NCBI GenBank assembly: GCA_028641055.1
Contig: CM054057.1
Coordinates: 399,016,541 to 399,080,540, forward strand
Direction of reading: 5' to 3'
Source of the DNA: Alopecurus myosuroides
Lineage: Eukaryota > Streptophyta > Magnoliopsida > Poales > Poaceae
Length of the DNA stretch: 64,000 nucleotides
This document shows positions 1 to 11,985 of the stretch, one piece after another. The notes beneath the pieces were generated by a model. The model saw only the letters and a list, made by a program, of their open reading frames with translations, searched no databases and was not told the DNA's origin. Each line of letters begins with the position of its first letter. The first letter of the stretch is position 1. The translations under genes were made by a program, and so were the position numbers.

Positions 1-3000
1 TTCAAAATTCAAAAATAAAAATGTGTTGAAAATTTATAAAAATGTTTCTATTTAAAAGGTATTAATATTTCAAGATCTTAGAAATTTATTTGGGGCTAAT
101 TGGATTAATAAAACAGGAGATATTAAGAAATTAGAAAAATAGAAGAAAAAAATGTGATGACGTCAATGGTGACGTCATCCTTTCTTCAATCCACAGAAAA
201 CGTACGTAGCAGTTTTGGCCAAAAATTTCGCCCGTCGATTACTCATCTCTAAGGCAATTAAAATCTTGCCCGAGACTAGCACCTTATAGCCCCGGCTCTC
301 CTCCTCATTTCCCCTCTCCTCCCATCTCGAATTGTGCCCCGAGGCCTCCCAATTTTCTCCCCGGAGCTCGCAGATGCCGCCGGCCGTTTTCGTCGATTCC
401 GGCGAGGTAGTCCATTCCCCTTTGTCCCAGTTAGTTCCATGTGGTTCCCCATGATCGTGTGCGTCCTCTATGCTATTTTTCTGCTTCTCGCATGCGCAGA
501 ATCAACCCCGCTGTGCGAGACCCGAAGGTCGCCGGAGTTGTTTCCTCTCCACCAGCTTGTCGTCGTCCCCTGGAGCATTGCAGGAGCACCTCACCGTAAT
601 CGTAGTGCTCATCGCCTCGCGCATAACCCCGACGTCGCCTCCATTGAGCATGATGCTCTCTGCATCGTCCGCGCCATCGACGCCCGATGATCGCCGTCGT
701 TTGCTCCGTCTCCCTCCGCCCTCTGATGCCGCCCGAGGAAGACCACGCCCACCCTGTCGTCACCATCTGATTCGTTGTTCCGTGTCGCGCACCGTCGTCG
801 GCTTCGTCGTGCAGGAGCATCACTAGAGCTTCATCGCCGTCGTTTTCTGAGAGCCAGCGCCGTCGCGCGACATTTTTCGGCAGGACACGCCGGTGGTAAG
901 CCCCTCTCTCCCCTCTGTTAAAATTCAGTTGTTGGATCTAAATCCAACTGTCCTTAGATCCATTAAACGAAGAGGTACCAGCCAATAAGAACGCGCCAAG
1001 TCAGCCAAGCGTTAAATAATTTATCTGTTGCTTCGTGCAACGCATAGTGGGCCCAAGACCAGTTGTTATCTACCGCCAGTGCAGCGCATAGCAGCCCAGC
1101 CCCTTTTTCTGGAATTTTATTCCGGAATAATATTAATCTGTCAATTTTGCAAAAATCCCCTGTATATTGAAATCATCATAACTTTTTAACCATAGCTCCA
1201 AATTTAGTAAACTTAGACTTTTTGAAATAAGAACAACATGTAGAATCTTTTAGAACCGTTCACATTCAAATATGCTTGTTAGATGAATTTTGGCATAATT
1301 CCAATTCTACAAATCCAAAAATTGCAAATAAAATATATTTGGAAACCTTAGGATGTGTAATTTCATATCCTTTATTCCAAAATAATTTTTGAACAAGTTA
1401 AATTTGAAGTTAGAATTAAGTGGAATATTGAGTATTTTTTACATATATTTAATTCTATAAATATTTTCAATATAGTTCCTTTTGCAAAATTGATCCTTTT
1501 GGTAACCTTGAACCATAGACATCACTACCTAAACATTTTTGACACCCCTGGACCATGAACATGTAACTTTAGCCAAACTTCCATCATAGTAGTCCACCTA
1601 ATTGTTTATGTCTTACAGATGTTTCTATCCTTGTTACCTTTGTTGTTATGGCTAATTGGAGCCAAGCCCAAGTCCTTAGTATGTGTAAATCACATATAAT
1701 ACCAAGTAGGAACCTTAGTTTTCTATCTACTTTTACACTCCCCCATTCTTGCTTCAAGAAATCATCAAGTTAGCAAAATAGAAATCAAGACTCAAGCACA
1801 AGAAGGAACGTCATTATCAACTTGGTGGCAACATGAAGAGATACAAGGAAGATCATTGAGGAATTATTTTGAAGAAAAGACTTAGACTCCACAACTAGAA
1901 GCAACTCAAGGAAGTACAAGTGTATGAAGAAATCAAGAAGAAAACATCTTTCTCTCTCTTTCTATCTTTCTTATTTCCTTTCTAAATGACTTATGGTATT
2001 TTGTGTGCATCCCACCTTGGACCAACTAGTGAGAAAGCCATGAAGAATCTATCAATACTAAGAGAAGAATCCACCCAAGGAACAATACTACAACAGAAGC
2101 ACGAAGATGATCTTTAAGAAGACAAGCATGTGAAGACTTGGAGCAACCCATACAAGTTGAAGATTTAGAAAGTTGTTTTTGTCCAACCATTGACCCAAAT
2201 GGAAAATCCCAAGACTTTATCTTATTTTCTCTATTGTTATGAAGTTAGTTGAACCTATACCTACCTTAACCATAAATGGAAAGAATAACTTAGATCACTA
2301 AAATGTCTTGAAGAAAATGACTAAGTGTTGCAGATTGTTATGTGCTACTTTAGTTGAAGAAGTGATAAGACCACCCTTGGTGAACTATTGGAACTTCCTC
2401 GACAAGTATGGTTATAATAAAGTTTGATCACATCAAACTCAATCGAGACCATCCTTAGTGAACTCTCGGAAACCCCTTAACAAGTATTGAACCATTTGAG
2501 CATGAATCTTTTAAACTCAAATCTTGACTTTGTCCTAGCCAACTTGGTTAAAGCATTTTGACATGATTGTTGCTTTATATGTTTTCTTCACTTGTATGTC
2601 TGATTGCTAGGATGCTTGTTCATTTTGTTATTGTGTTTTCAATGAATAGATTGTACGGAGAGCAACGATCTTTTGTGAAGAGAGTGTGAATTCTTCACCA
2701 ACTTCAACAAGGCAAGTAACACACCATTCAACTACACATTATTTTCTATATGCATTAGTTGATTTTGAGTAATATGCATGATAGGAAATTTTACTAAGTT
2801 ATATTATGCTATGCAATATCCTAGTAGTGTGTAGCCATCCTTATACCTTGTTATTTTGAAGCCTTGGTACTTAGTTGATGCTTAGCCTTGCTACAAAAAT
2901 TGTTTTACTTGATATAATGGAAAAATTCTAAGTAACAACTTCAATGAACCACCTGGGTGGATTTGGTAGTGCGGGGCTGTTGATAGTTGAGTGTCTCCTC

Positions 3001-3922
3001 GAGGGGAGTTCACTTGAAGGAATGCCACCCAGGAACAAAGTGATTATGATATTCCCCAAGTTTAGATTGCTTCCAGTGCAGCCGTTAGTCATATGGGCTT
3101 TGTCTTGATCAACTAAGTTGTGAGGATTCATCCTGGTCTTGACAAGAAAATGTAGCATAATTATAGGTGGAACGGGTCTTGCCATTGGGTTGAATTCTTG
3201 CTTCCGAAAGATCTCTTATCAATCCTTCTCCTTTCCTTAATGCACTCAGGGTGTATAGGATGTTTGGGTTGAGTTGAGTCTGAAGGTGAAAGTGCACAAG
3301 CTCTGCAGAGTCAACAAACTAAGATCTTAGTCGTGTCCCCGGTTATGGACAACTATGAGTAGATGGACAAGGATGGACGGAAGAATCACATCACCATTTT
3401 CAATAAGTAAAATTAGACAAAGTGAGCAGTTGTTCTGGTGCTTGGATTTTAGTCCAATGATGCCACTCTTTGAAAAGAAAAGTTTGCTTTACAAAAGAGA
3501 TAGGAGATAACTGGCTTTATACGAACTTAGCCAAAAACTCCACTCAACCAAATAAGCATGTAGTATTAGTGTTGCCATTTATATCCACCATAGTGTTACT
3601 TGCCAATACACTAAATTGTATTGACTCCCTTGTGGCTGCATATTCCATCATGCAGATGATTCTGAAGACGAGTAAGGACTTCGTTTAGGATCTCGAGACT
3701 GTCGCCAACATGTTTTGCCTGTGGCACATGAAGAAGATGGGCTCAATGTTGTACTATGTTTTCCGTTGTATTACTTTGTTTTCTGCTAGTCTTCTAAGAC
3801 TATGCAAGTTGAAATATTATTTCGTATAGACTGGATCATGCGATGTAATAGAATTTGATGCATTTGCATGATATTACACTTTCTACTGTGGTGCTAGCAA
3901 TTGATCTAGGGACTAGCATAGT
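1..3922 (+). mobile_element. Partial gypsy LTR, copy 1 of a ~4.6 kb LTR family
   Basis: This stretch aligns by eye with the solo LTR at 23223-27805. Shared blocks include the AT-rich part around 1188 (matching ~25003), the block at 2937-3060 (matching ~26787-26910) and the block at 3299-3720 (matching ~27139-27560). The left end lies outside the window. The right end stops about 40 bp before the family's terminal GGGATGCTACA, so it is truncated at ~3922. The first 900 bp are a pyrimidine-rich leader with dubious open frames and the rest is AT-rich. I see no genuine coding sequence. Copy 1 is more diverged from the solo LTR in the leader than in the 3' two thirds, which suggests different subfamilies. 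Confidence 0.8.
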
Positions 3923-4990
3923 ACCAAAGATGTTCTTACATTATTTAAATTTGGGAACTCTATGAAACCGAGGGGGTTCGTCATATTCCAGAGAAACACA
4001 CCAGAGCGCCGCCGCCACCTCTAAACTCAATTTGGGGATCAGAAGTTCCTGTTTTGGTGCTCTGCCGGGATGGTGATTCGAAGGAGATCATTGCCATCAT
4101 CACCGCCACCGCTTCTCCATCAACCATCCATTATTCCCCCATCCATGTGTGAGTAAGAGGGATGGAAGGGATTGGATGAGATCGTTCATGTAATAATGCC
4201 AGATTGTTAGGGCATAGTGCCTAGTATCCGTTGTTAGTGCTTTATATCTTTGTTGCAACTTGTTATGCTTAATGCTTGTCACTAGGGCCCGAGTTTCATG
4301 ATCTCAGATCTGAACATGTTATTGTTTCATGATTATAATTATGTTTCTTGATCATATCGGCAAGTTGTTTACACACATTATTATCCGGAACCCGAGGTCC
4401 CAAGGTGACAGAAATTGGGACAACCGGAGGGGATGGTTGTGATGTGAGGATCACATGTGTTCACCGAGTGTTAATGCTTTGCTCCGATGCTTTATTAAAA
4501 AGAGCACCTTAATTACCAGTAGTTTCCTTGAGGCCCCGCTGCAAACGGGCTGGGAGGACAAAACATGTTGTGCAAGTTTCTCATTGCGAGCACGTACGAC
4601 TAAATTGGAACACATGCCTATGGTTTGCCTAGAACTTGGATGTTTTATTATTATATATCTGCAATGCCCATGTTTTGATTATTATATGAACTATCTTATC
4701 CATGCAACGCCCGTTCATCCATCCTTATGCCTACAGTACGTTAATCCTGTTAATTCCGCAATTGCTACTGCTGTTAATATTTTACTCCTGTTGTTATTTT
4801 ACTACTATTGCTATAAAACTGTTACCACTGAAAAACTTTTGCGATCAAGTCTAATTTCAAGTGTATCTGAACTGAGAACTCGTCTGTTAAGTCTTATAAC
4901 TATTCTTTGGCTCCCCTTGTGTCGAATCAATAAATTTGGGTTTTACTTCCCTCGAAGACTGTTGTGATCCCCTATACTTGTGGGTTATCA
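3923..4990 (+). mobile_element. 5' LTR remnant of an Athila-lineage gypsy element
   Basis: The right boundary is clear. The stretch ends TATACTTGTGGGTTATCA at 4990, an LTR terminus familiar from abundant cereal Athila-type elements, and a primer binding site follows 11 bp later. The left boundary is approximate, placed where similarity to the preceding LTR family stops. No TG start with a matching target duplication was found. Frames in this stretch (for example 4455-4967) do not look like proteins. The matching 3' LTR is absent from the window because a Tat element replaces the downstream end. Confidence 0.7.
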
Positions 4991-5001
4991 AGACTATTTT
5001 C

Positions 5002-5020
5002 TGGCGCTGTTGTGGGGGAG
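5002..5020 (+). promoter_or_regulatory. Primer binding site of the Athila-type element
   Basis: TGGCGCTGTTGTGGGGGAG follows the LTR end by 11 bp. It resembles the usual cereal Athila-type PBS, TGGCGCCGTTGCCGGGGAG, with a few substitutions. It starts with the TGG that pairs with a tRNA 3' CCA. This fixes the plus-strand orientation of the element. Confidence 0.75.
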
Positions 5021-5078
5021 CATAGCTTTGTTTATTTTCTCACTTGAATGTGATATTGTTCTCTGCAAGCCTTTCATC

Positions 5079-6610
5079 ATGGGTAAAACACGTGATGGAA
5101 AGTTCCTATATTACCATCCACTACAAGGAGAGGTACAACTCTGAACAATTCTGTTGCTCTTGATTCACCATCTATAATGAGTAAGCTTCTTACACCACTG
5201 CATGCTACACACACTGCTACTTCTGCTGAGTCTGGAAATCCTTCTACTGTGCTTGCTGATACTGGTTCACTAGGTCCTTTCCTAGATGCTACAATTGCTA
5301 GAGCTAAATAAATTGAAAACACTGAAATTCCTGTTGAAAATTTTGGTACACCTGTTAATTCACCTGAGTCTAGAGAAATTCCTACTGATGATCTTGAGGA
5401 AACCTACATTGAACTTAATAATGACTTTATTGAAGAAGTTCAAGCTACTACTAGTGCAAGTGCTCTTAAGAGTCTTATTGCAAGACATGCTGTTAAATAT
5501 AAATCTTCTCCTGATGCTAAGTTTGCTACATCTCCCATACACATTAAAGATAAGGATTATGATTTCTCTCTAGATTTATCTTATATATCTATTGCTTAGA
5601 AAGAACCTTTTTGTGGTACTCAAAGTAAAAGTGCTATGGAACATATGAATGAGCTTTCATCTTTGAGTAGTTTAGTTTCTGATGATATTAAGATACGCAC
5701 TTACTTGTTACCAAGATCTTCCCTTTCTCTTTGAAAGATGAAGCTAAAACTTGGTTTAACAATTTGTCACCTGGATCTATTGATAGTCCTATGGGTTTGG
5801 TTAATGCTTTCTTTCAAAAATATTTTCATGCTAGTGCTCAACATGCTGCTTTGTAGAATTATTTTAACTTTAAGCAAATTGAAGGAGAGAAAATGCCTGA
5901 ATCATGGTCAAGGTTTTGCTCTTTAATAAGAGCTAGCCCTGGAAATCCATTACCTAAATATGAGCTCCTAGATATATTTTATAATGGACTAACTGTTGAG
6001 TCCAGGGCATACCTAGATAGTTGTTTTAATTGTATTTTCAGGAAAAGAACTCCAAAAGAAGCTGAGCAATTGTTGGCTAAAATAACCAAAAATCATGATG
6101 ATAGGAATATACCTGAGCCTACACCAACACCAACCAACACCAAAACCAACACCAATACCCAAGAAGAGAGGGATGATTGAATTACATGATGAAGTGATGA
6201 GGGAAGCCAAGAAATCTCTTAAAGAGAGGGGTATTAAATCTGAAGATGTGAAGTATCTACCACCTATAGAAGAATTATGTAAGCCAATTCCTCATCCATC
6301 AACAGTTGAGGTACACTCTCTCCAATATTTTGATAAGAGAGATATTGCCCATTCTAAACCACCTGATCAATGCTTAGATGAATTTGATAATTATGTTGTT
6401 AAGCAAGACAACTTTAATATGAGGATGCGGAATCATCTCATGGAAAAATCTAGAGCTATTGATAATTTGCATGGTATTATTGAGAGAACCTCTAAGCATG
6501 TTAAAATGCTTGTTAAACATTTTTATATGGTTCAAACTCAAATTGACCAACTCACTAAAGTGCAAAAAGATTTGCTAGCTAATGCTTCTAGAGAAAAAAC
6601 ATGTTTGTGA
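5079..6610 (+). pseudogene. Decayed Athila-type gag
   Basis: A start codon at 5079 opens a gag reading frame (MGKTRDGKFLYYHP) that is broken within 60 bp. It can be followed through several frames: ~5130-5310, 5311-5600, 5630-5880 and 5893-6610. The recognisable retrotransposon gag core is at about 5730-6100, with KDEAKTWFNNLSPGSI, then MPESWSRFCSLIRASPGNP and LLDIFYNGLTVESRAYLDS. At least two frameshifts and several stop codons interrupt it, so no functional capsid protein can be made. The C-terminal part (6180-6610) is lysine-rich and partly helical. Assignment to the gag family rests on the W-NNL and F-NGL-V-S-R-LD patterns. The Athila lineage is inferred from the LTR, PBS and downstream protease. 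Confidence 0.8.
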
Positions 6611-7690
6611 AATAATTACTAGAAGTGGTGTTTCTACTCATGATCCCTTGTATCCTGAAGGACATCTCAAAAGAATTGAACAAGATTCTCAACAACCTAA
6701 AAACAATAGTTCTCCTTCTAAGAAAAAGAAGAAGAGACATAAAACTGTTGTATAATCTCCCGAACCTGCTAAAGATGCTAATAGTATATCTATCTCTGAT
6801 GCTAAAACTGAAAGTGGTAATGATAAAACTGATGCTTCTGATAAAGAAGAAACTGAAGTTGAACCTGAAAAGAAAAATAAAACTACAAAGTATACTAAGG
6901 AGGATTTCATTGCTAATAAACATGGTAATGAAAGAGATCCTTGTGTACAAAAAGCAATGCCTTTTCATAATAAGAAACACAAATCAAAGGAGGAAGAACA
7001 TTATAACAAGTTCTATGAATGGATAAAACCTTTGTTTTTGCAAATTCCTTTGACTGATGCTATTAAGTTTCCTCCTTATTCTAAATATATGAAAGATATT
7101 GTATCTAACAAAAGGAAAATTCCTAATGAGGAAATTTCCGCTATGCTTGCTAATTACTCTTTCAATGGCAAGGTTGCAAAGAAGCTTGGAGATCCTGGTA
7201 TTCCCACTATTCCTTGTTCTATTAACAATAGTTATGTTAGAACTTCTTTATGTGATTTGGGAGCATGAGTTAGTGTTATGCCTTTTTCTCTCTATAAGAG
7301 GCTCTCTCTGGAAAAATTGATACACACTGATATATATTTGCAAGTGGCCGATAAATCTACTGCTATTCCTTTTGGTATATGTGAGAACGTTCCTGTTCGA
7401 GTGACTACTAATTGTTTGATATTAACTACTTTGTTGTGCTGGAAATGCCTGAAGATGATAACATATCTATTATTCTTGGGAGACCTTTTCTTAACACTGT
7501 AAGGGCTGTTATTGATTGCAATCAAGGAAAATTAACTTTTAATTTTAATGATAAAGATCACACAGTTTATTTTGCCAAGAAGATTGATAGGAGATATGGT
7601 CTAAATTCAATTGAAATATTGAGACCATCAAGATTGGAGAATTCTATTGTCCCATTACAATGCCACCGAAAGAATATGAAATTATTATGA
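6600..7690 (+). pseudogene. Decayed Athila-type protease region of pol
   Basis: Reading continues after gag through a charged linker (SPSKKKKKRHK, then a Glu/Lys/Asp-rich part) to a retropepsin-like domain at about 7020-7690. The catalytic loop reads CDLGA at 7252-7266, followed by a stop and then VSVMPFSLYKRLSLEKL. Downstream comes a flap-like stretch and ILGRPFLNTVRAVIDCNQGK, the typical second conserved block of plant gypsy aspartic proteases. There is one in-frame stop next to the active site and a frameshift near 7410. The reverse transcriptase, RNase H and integrase expected next are absent, so this element is internally deleted or belongs to a non-autonomous subfamily. Confidence 0.8.
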
Positions 7691-8675
7691 TTGGGACTAT
7701 GTCTATCAAGGTTGAGGTAACATAATCATCTAGTGATAAGCAAAGTTTTGCTTCATATAAAAATTGTTTCGCTAACAAGATTTGATCAACCTTGTTAACA
7801 AAGTGATTTTGAATAATGAGAACAATGTTTCCACCATGTTTTCACTTTTACCTTTATGTTTTCATCCTGTTCTCACCATGCTACTTTAGTATAATTATGT
7901 TTCCACCATCCATAGTCATGCTTTCATCATGTTTTCATCTTGATTACTATGGTTACTTATGTTTTCACCTCCCATAATTTTGTTTTTACCACTTCCACCT
8001 TTGTTTTCACTAGTCATTTGCCTATTGGAGTGTCTTAGAACCTCTATAGTTCTGATTTTGTTTTTGTTTTCCACCTTTCTATATTTTTTTTCTGGTTTTG
8101 AATAATTTATTAAAATCTGGAAATTGCTCAAAAATGAAGTTTCTCTAAAAATTCGAGAAAAATTATATTAAATTTGTACGTAAAAAATGAGGCAGAGAGG
8201 CACCTGGGAGACCCCAGGGGGACCCACCATGCAGGCACACCATGCCTTGGCGCGGCCTGGCCTATAGTGGCGCATGCACATGGTGTGGGGCCCCGTGGCC
8301 CTCCACTAGCTCTCCTCCCCGCCAAACACTCCTCTCTCTCTCCCAAACTTGAAAATATTCCTGGGACCCGAGCTCTTGATGTTCTTCTTCGTGAATGTCT
8401 CGATCTCTAGCTCAGCCCATATTTGTTGGTGAAATTGGTGCATTTGCTCTCCGGTATGTGACTCCTCCGATTATCCAAGTAGAATTTTATTTGGTGGAGT
8501 ATTTCTTGAGTATTTTGGTATCGTAGGTGACAGGTTGTGTGAGCTAGAATGCTTGATTTGTGTGAAATAATTTAGTTTAGATGCATGTTTAGGCCTCCTA
8601 CAAGTCTCTATAGTAGTTCCTATCATATAGTTGCTTGAAATCAATTTTTGTAATGCTTGTTTAAAAATTTCAGAA
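7691..8675 (+). other. Spacer between protease and second ORF, with a periodic repeat
   Basis: No gene is supported here. From 7827 to 8010 a GTTTTCAC-like motif recurs at spacings near 10-11, 20-21 and 30 bp. Read on the minus strand it is GTGAAAAC, the same repeat unit seen on the plus strand at 14916-15010. A short GC-rich patch at 8200-8340 gives overlapping frames on both strands that look like chance. Confidence 0.55.
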
Positions 8676-9802
8676 ATGGAGTACAATGTGTATCAACTTA
8701 ACCAGCATGAGTTAGAATTGCATGAGGTCATGCTAGTACATCGTGAAGAAAGAGTATTTCCATCAATTAATCCATGCCAGGAATTCATGCATGCTACCGG
8801 AATTCTGCAGGATTTCCATACTCTTGTGGCTAATGCAGGATTGGAACATTTTATTGAGGATGAACCTACTCAACATATTAAACTAACTATGTATATGGTG
8901 AAGGATTTTTGCTTTAGCTGGTCCTTGCCTACCCTATGGTCCATTATAAAATTTATAACAAAGATGTCAACTTGGCTTTTGACGATTTTTGTGCAGCTAT
9001 TGAAGTGCTACAATGGGGATAATGTTGGAAGATAATAGGGCAGCCCCAACCATTGATGGATCTATATGAAGAGATTTGCCAAGATAGAAGCTTCATATGA
9101 GAGAGTGGTAAAATTCGAGGCATTCAACATCCATCTATTCGATAATTTTCCTATTTTATTGCCAAGTGTGTGCTTGCTAGAAAAACTGCCAACAAGTTAT
9201 CTATGTATGATCTAGCTTTTATCTCAGCTGCTTTGAGGCGTGATAGGTCTTATAATTTTGGCGCTTTAATTACTTTCCGTATCACACTTAACCGTGAGAA
9301 GGGCGGAATTTGTGGAGGTCTCATTGCCTCTCGTTTGCTAGCTTTGCATGGTGTGGAGCCACGTCATTTAGATCTTTAGTTTCCCGTAGAGAGGCTGGTC
9401 CTTAATTCCATGATTCAACATAAGTTTGTTTCCTCTTTCTCTAGCCTAAACATTTTATCCTATGAAATAACTTTCTCCAAGAAATCAAGGTGGAGAGTGA
9501 CTAAATCTGATAGAGTAATACTTTTGCCTGCACCTCTTTTGTTTAACCTTAATGGCAAGGAAGGATAGTCACTCTCACTTAGTGAGTTGGATGCATACAT
9601 TGAGCAGCATCCCCAACATGTAGAGGTTGTTCGAGAGGGGGACGAAAATGATTTCTTCCAACCCTCCGATACTGCAGGGTTTCCATACCAGCACCCCTGT
9701 TATGATTATGTGCCTCCTGCTTCATCTTCTTCATGGGCGCCTGAGTACGACCATGCTAGGGACGACCCACCAGCGTGGGGCTACTTCCCGCGTCGTGATT
9801 GA
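8676..9802 (+). pseudogene. Second ORF of the Athila-type element (Athila ORF1-like), broken
   Basis: A frame beginning MEYNVYQLNQHELELHEV at 8676 runs into FPSINPCQEFMHATGILQDF and LEHFIEDEPTQHIKLT. This is a protein type that I associate with the ORF1 family of Athila-type elements in cereals; the family name is from memory, not from a search. The product shifts frame near 8930. It resumes at 9170-9379 (AFISAALRRDRSYNFGALI, IASRLLALHGVEPRHLDL), stops, and ends with 9587-9802, a Pro/Ser/Tyr-rich tail. At least one frameshift and three stops make it non-functional. Its biochemical role is unknown. In related elements this ORF lies downstream of the protease, as here. Confidence 0.6.
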
Positions 9803-11110
9803 TCTCCACTTAGGACAAAAGCCTAAGCTTGGAGAAGGTATGCCGACATCACGCTCATCTATATATCACGTTTCTGTCGGTTCTTTGTATATCCATGTTT
9901 TTTTTGTTTTTTCTTACTTTCCAAAACACAAAAAGACCAAAAAGATTTCTGGTGCTTCTCTTTATTTACTTATTTTGTTGGTTTGCTTTACTTTCTAGTT
10001 TCGGTTTAAAATTAAAAAATCCAAAAATATATTTGTTTGTTTGCTTGTTTCCTTCTGTTCTTGTTTTAAATTCGAAAACCCAAAAATATTTGTTGTTCTT
10101 CTTTGGTTTTGTGAAGTTTGCTGCAGAGTTTAGTAGTCTTCTGTGACTCCATTAGAGCTTGGTTATCATTCTATATTATTCAATCCACATGAGTGAAGAG
10201 CAATAATGACGATTTACGACAATTCAAGTTGTCGTGAGAGTATGAACACTATTTGTTTTCATTTTTGTACATATACTCATCCATGTGGACATGCTTAGTT
10301 TGTTTGTGTAAGGTGTATGTTATTTAATCGATTCTTAGTAGTTCATGCTCTCTCATGTTTTAGTTCCAACTTATTAATATTAGATAGCATGTCATATAAA
10401 TGTTTGCTTGCATTGTTTTATTGATAGAAGGGTATGAATTGTCGTATCTTCCTCTAAATGTTTCACTTGAGTCGACTTGGCACATGCTCACGTATGCATA
10501 AGACTGAAAACAAAAGTCAATTAAGCCTCGATGATTTATCTTGCCTCAGATTATTTGTATCACTTTTATGCCTTCGTTAAGTTTTTTTTGTTGCAAGCAT
10601 GATTATGATAGTTGTTGCTCTATTGATTGTCGCTCCTAGTCTATTGCTAGAATTCACATGTACTGAGTATGAGCTCTACTCATGCATCCAACTCCCAAAA
10701 ACCAAAATTTTCCAAATGTGTCCACTATACCTACCTATATGTGGTATTTCACCGCCACTCCAAGTAAATTTCTCATGTGCTACCTTAAAAACCTTCAAAA
10801 ATTATTCCTGTTTTGTGCCCCTGTTTTAGCTCACGAGGACGTAAATAGAGAATATTTATCTCACTTGTTGATTGGACTTTGCACACCTGGACTAGTAGCT
10901 TCATCCGCTTATCCAAATGATAGAAGAGCTGGCAGCGGGGTGCCCAGCCCCAAAATTGGTTACTATAAATTCTCTTCACTATTTTTGCCCCTGATTTATC
11001 AGTCAAAGCACAATTGCGTAAACACAAGAAAAGAGGGGTGACCTTCTATACCAGATGCGTCCTTCAATGGGAGCCGCTCTTGCAAGGTCTAGTTGGCCTG
11101 TGACGTACTT
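9803..11110 (+). mobile_element. Non-coding 3' region of the Athila-type element
   Basis: No gene is supported. This AT-rich region matches, in reverse complement, about 31930-32750 of the minus-strand element. Shared landmarks include the block around AGCTGGCAGCGGGGTGCCC (10930) and the one around 10660-10690. This shows that the two elements share an internal non-coding module although their LTRs differ. It stops near 11110, where Tat-lineage pol sequence begins. Confidence 0.7.
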
Positions 11111-11138
11111 TATTGTCTATTTACCATTTGTTGACATA

Positions 11139-11820
11139 AGGATACACCTCTCTTAAAAATTGTTTTCAATACCTCTGTATAGATTCAACTGCAGGATGTG
11201 AGCTACTGTGTTTTTTTGGACGCATACTCAGGTTATCACCAGATAAAAATGAAGGAAGAGGATCAAGAAAAAACTTATTCCATCACACTGTTTGGAGCTT
11301 TCTGCTATACCTCTATGCCTTTTGTTTTGAAAAACGCAGGAGCAACATATCAGTGGTGCATACATAATTGTTTGAAACATCAAATTGGGTGTAATTTTCA
11401 TCATATGTTGATGACATAGTGGCCAAATCATAGAAAGGAGATTCTCTGATATCAAATTTAGAAGAAACATTTGCATGTCTTCGAAGGTACAAAATGAAGT
11501 TGAACCCAACCAAGTGTGTTTTTGGAGTTCCAGCCGGAAAATTGCTTGGTTTCATTATTTCCAAGAGAGGCATTGAAGCAAAACAGAAAAAAATTAGGCG
11601 ATCAGCAACCTGAAAAGGCTGGTTTGTCTGAAAAATGTGCAGACACTAACAGGTTGTGTCGCGGTGTTGAGACGGTTTATCAGCCGGCTTGGCGAAAAAA
11701 GCAATCTCCTTATACCATGTTCTGAAGAAAATAGACAAGTTTGTCTGAATACGGAGGCAAATGAAGCATTAGAGGCTCTTAAAAATCAACTCTCTGACGC
11801 TCCTGTGTTAGCAGCTCCTA
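11139..11820 (+). pseudogene. Tat-lineage reverse transcriptase / start of RNase H, fragment
   Basis: The fragment begins with a frame-shifted IDSTAGCELL block, then LDAYSGYHQIKMKEEDQEK (fingers/palm region) and the MPFVLKNAGATYQ block. The catalytic YVDD box is destroyed: at the expected place the frame reads HHMLMT and stops. Beyond a frameshift comes VFGVPAGKLLGFIISKRGIE, the thumb region, and then ALEALKNQLSDAPVLAAP, the start of RNase H. The frame is lost at 11821, where a different gypsy sequence joins. Compare the better-preserved homologue on the minus strand at 57546-60767. Confidence 0.85.
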
Positions 11821-11963
11821 TGATGAGGACATCCCTAGTTCTTTACCGCACAAAGAGGTTGTTATCCAAGAAAAGCCTGATGAAATAAGAACTGAACCAA
11901 TAACAAGATCAAGGGCCAATTTATTACAACAACAACAGGTGAATTCACTCCTTATTGAATATG
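11821..11963 (+). repeat. Direct repeat (left copy) of pol 3' end
   Basis: Starts TGATGAGGACATCCCTAG and matches 14697-14835 at most positions up to TTGAATATG. The left copy has small indels. It encodes a decayed version of the post-integrase tail (EDIPS...TRSR) but sits upstream of RT. Confidence 0.85.
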
Positions 11964-11985
11964 GGGGATTTTAGTTTCTAACGAC

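Noticed and set aside
334..826. 118-codon frames in three registers
   Set aside because: Mutually overlapping frames in an LTR leader; no similarity to a known domain, and the homologous solo LTR does not keep them.
5286..5573. Leu-rich 95-codon frame
   Set aside because: A frame-shifted reading of the decayed gag; the true gag residues are in the neighbouring frame.
6588..7026. Minus- and plus-strand hydrophobic frames suggesting membrane proteins
   Set aside because: Artefacts of AT-rich protease-linker coding sequence read in wrong frames.
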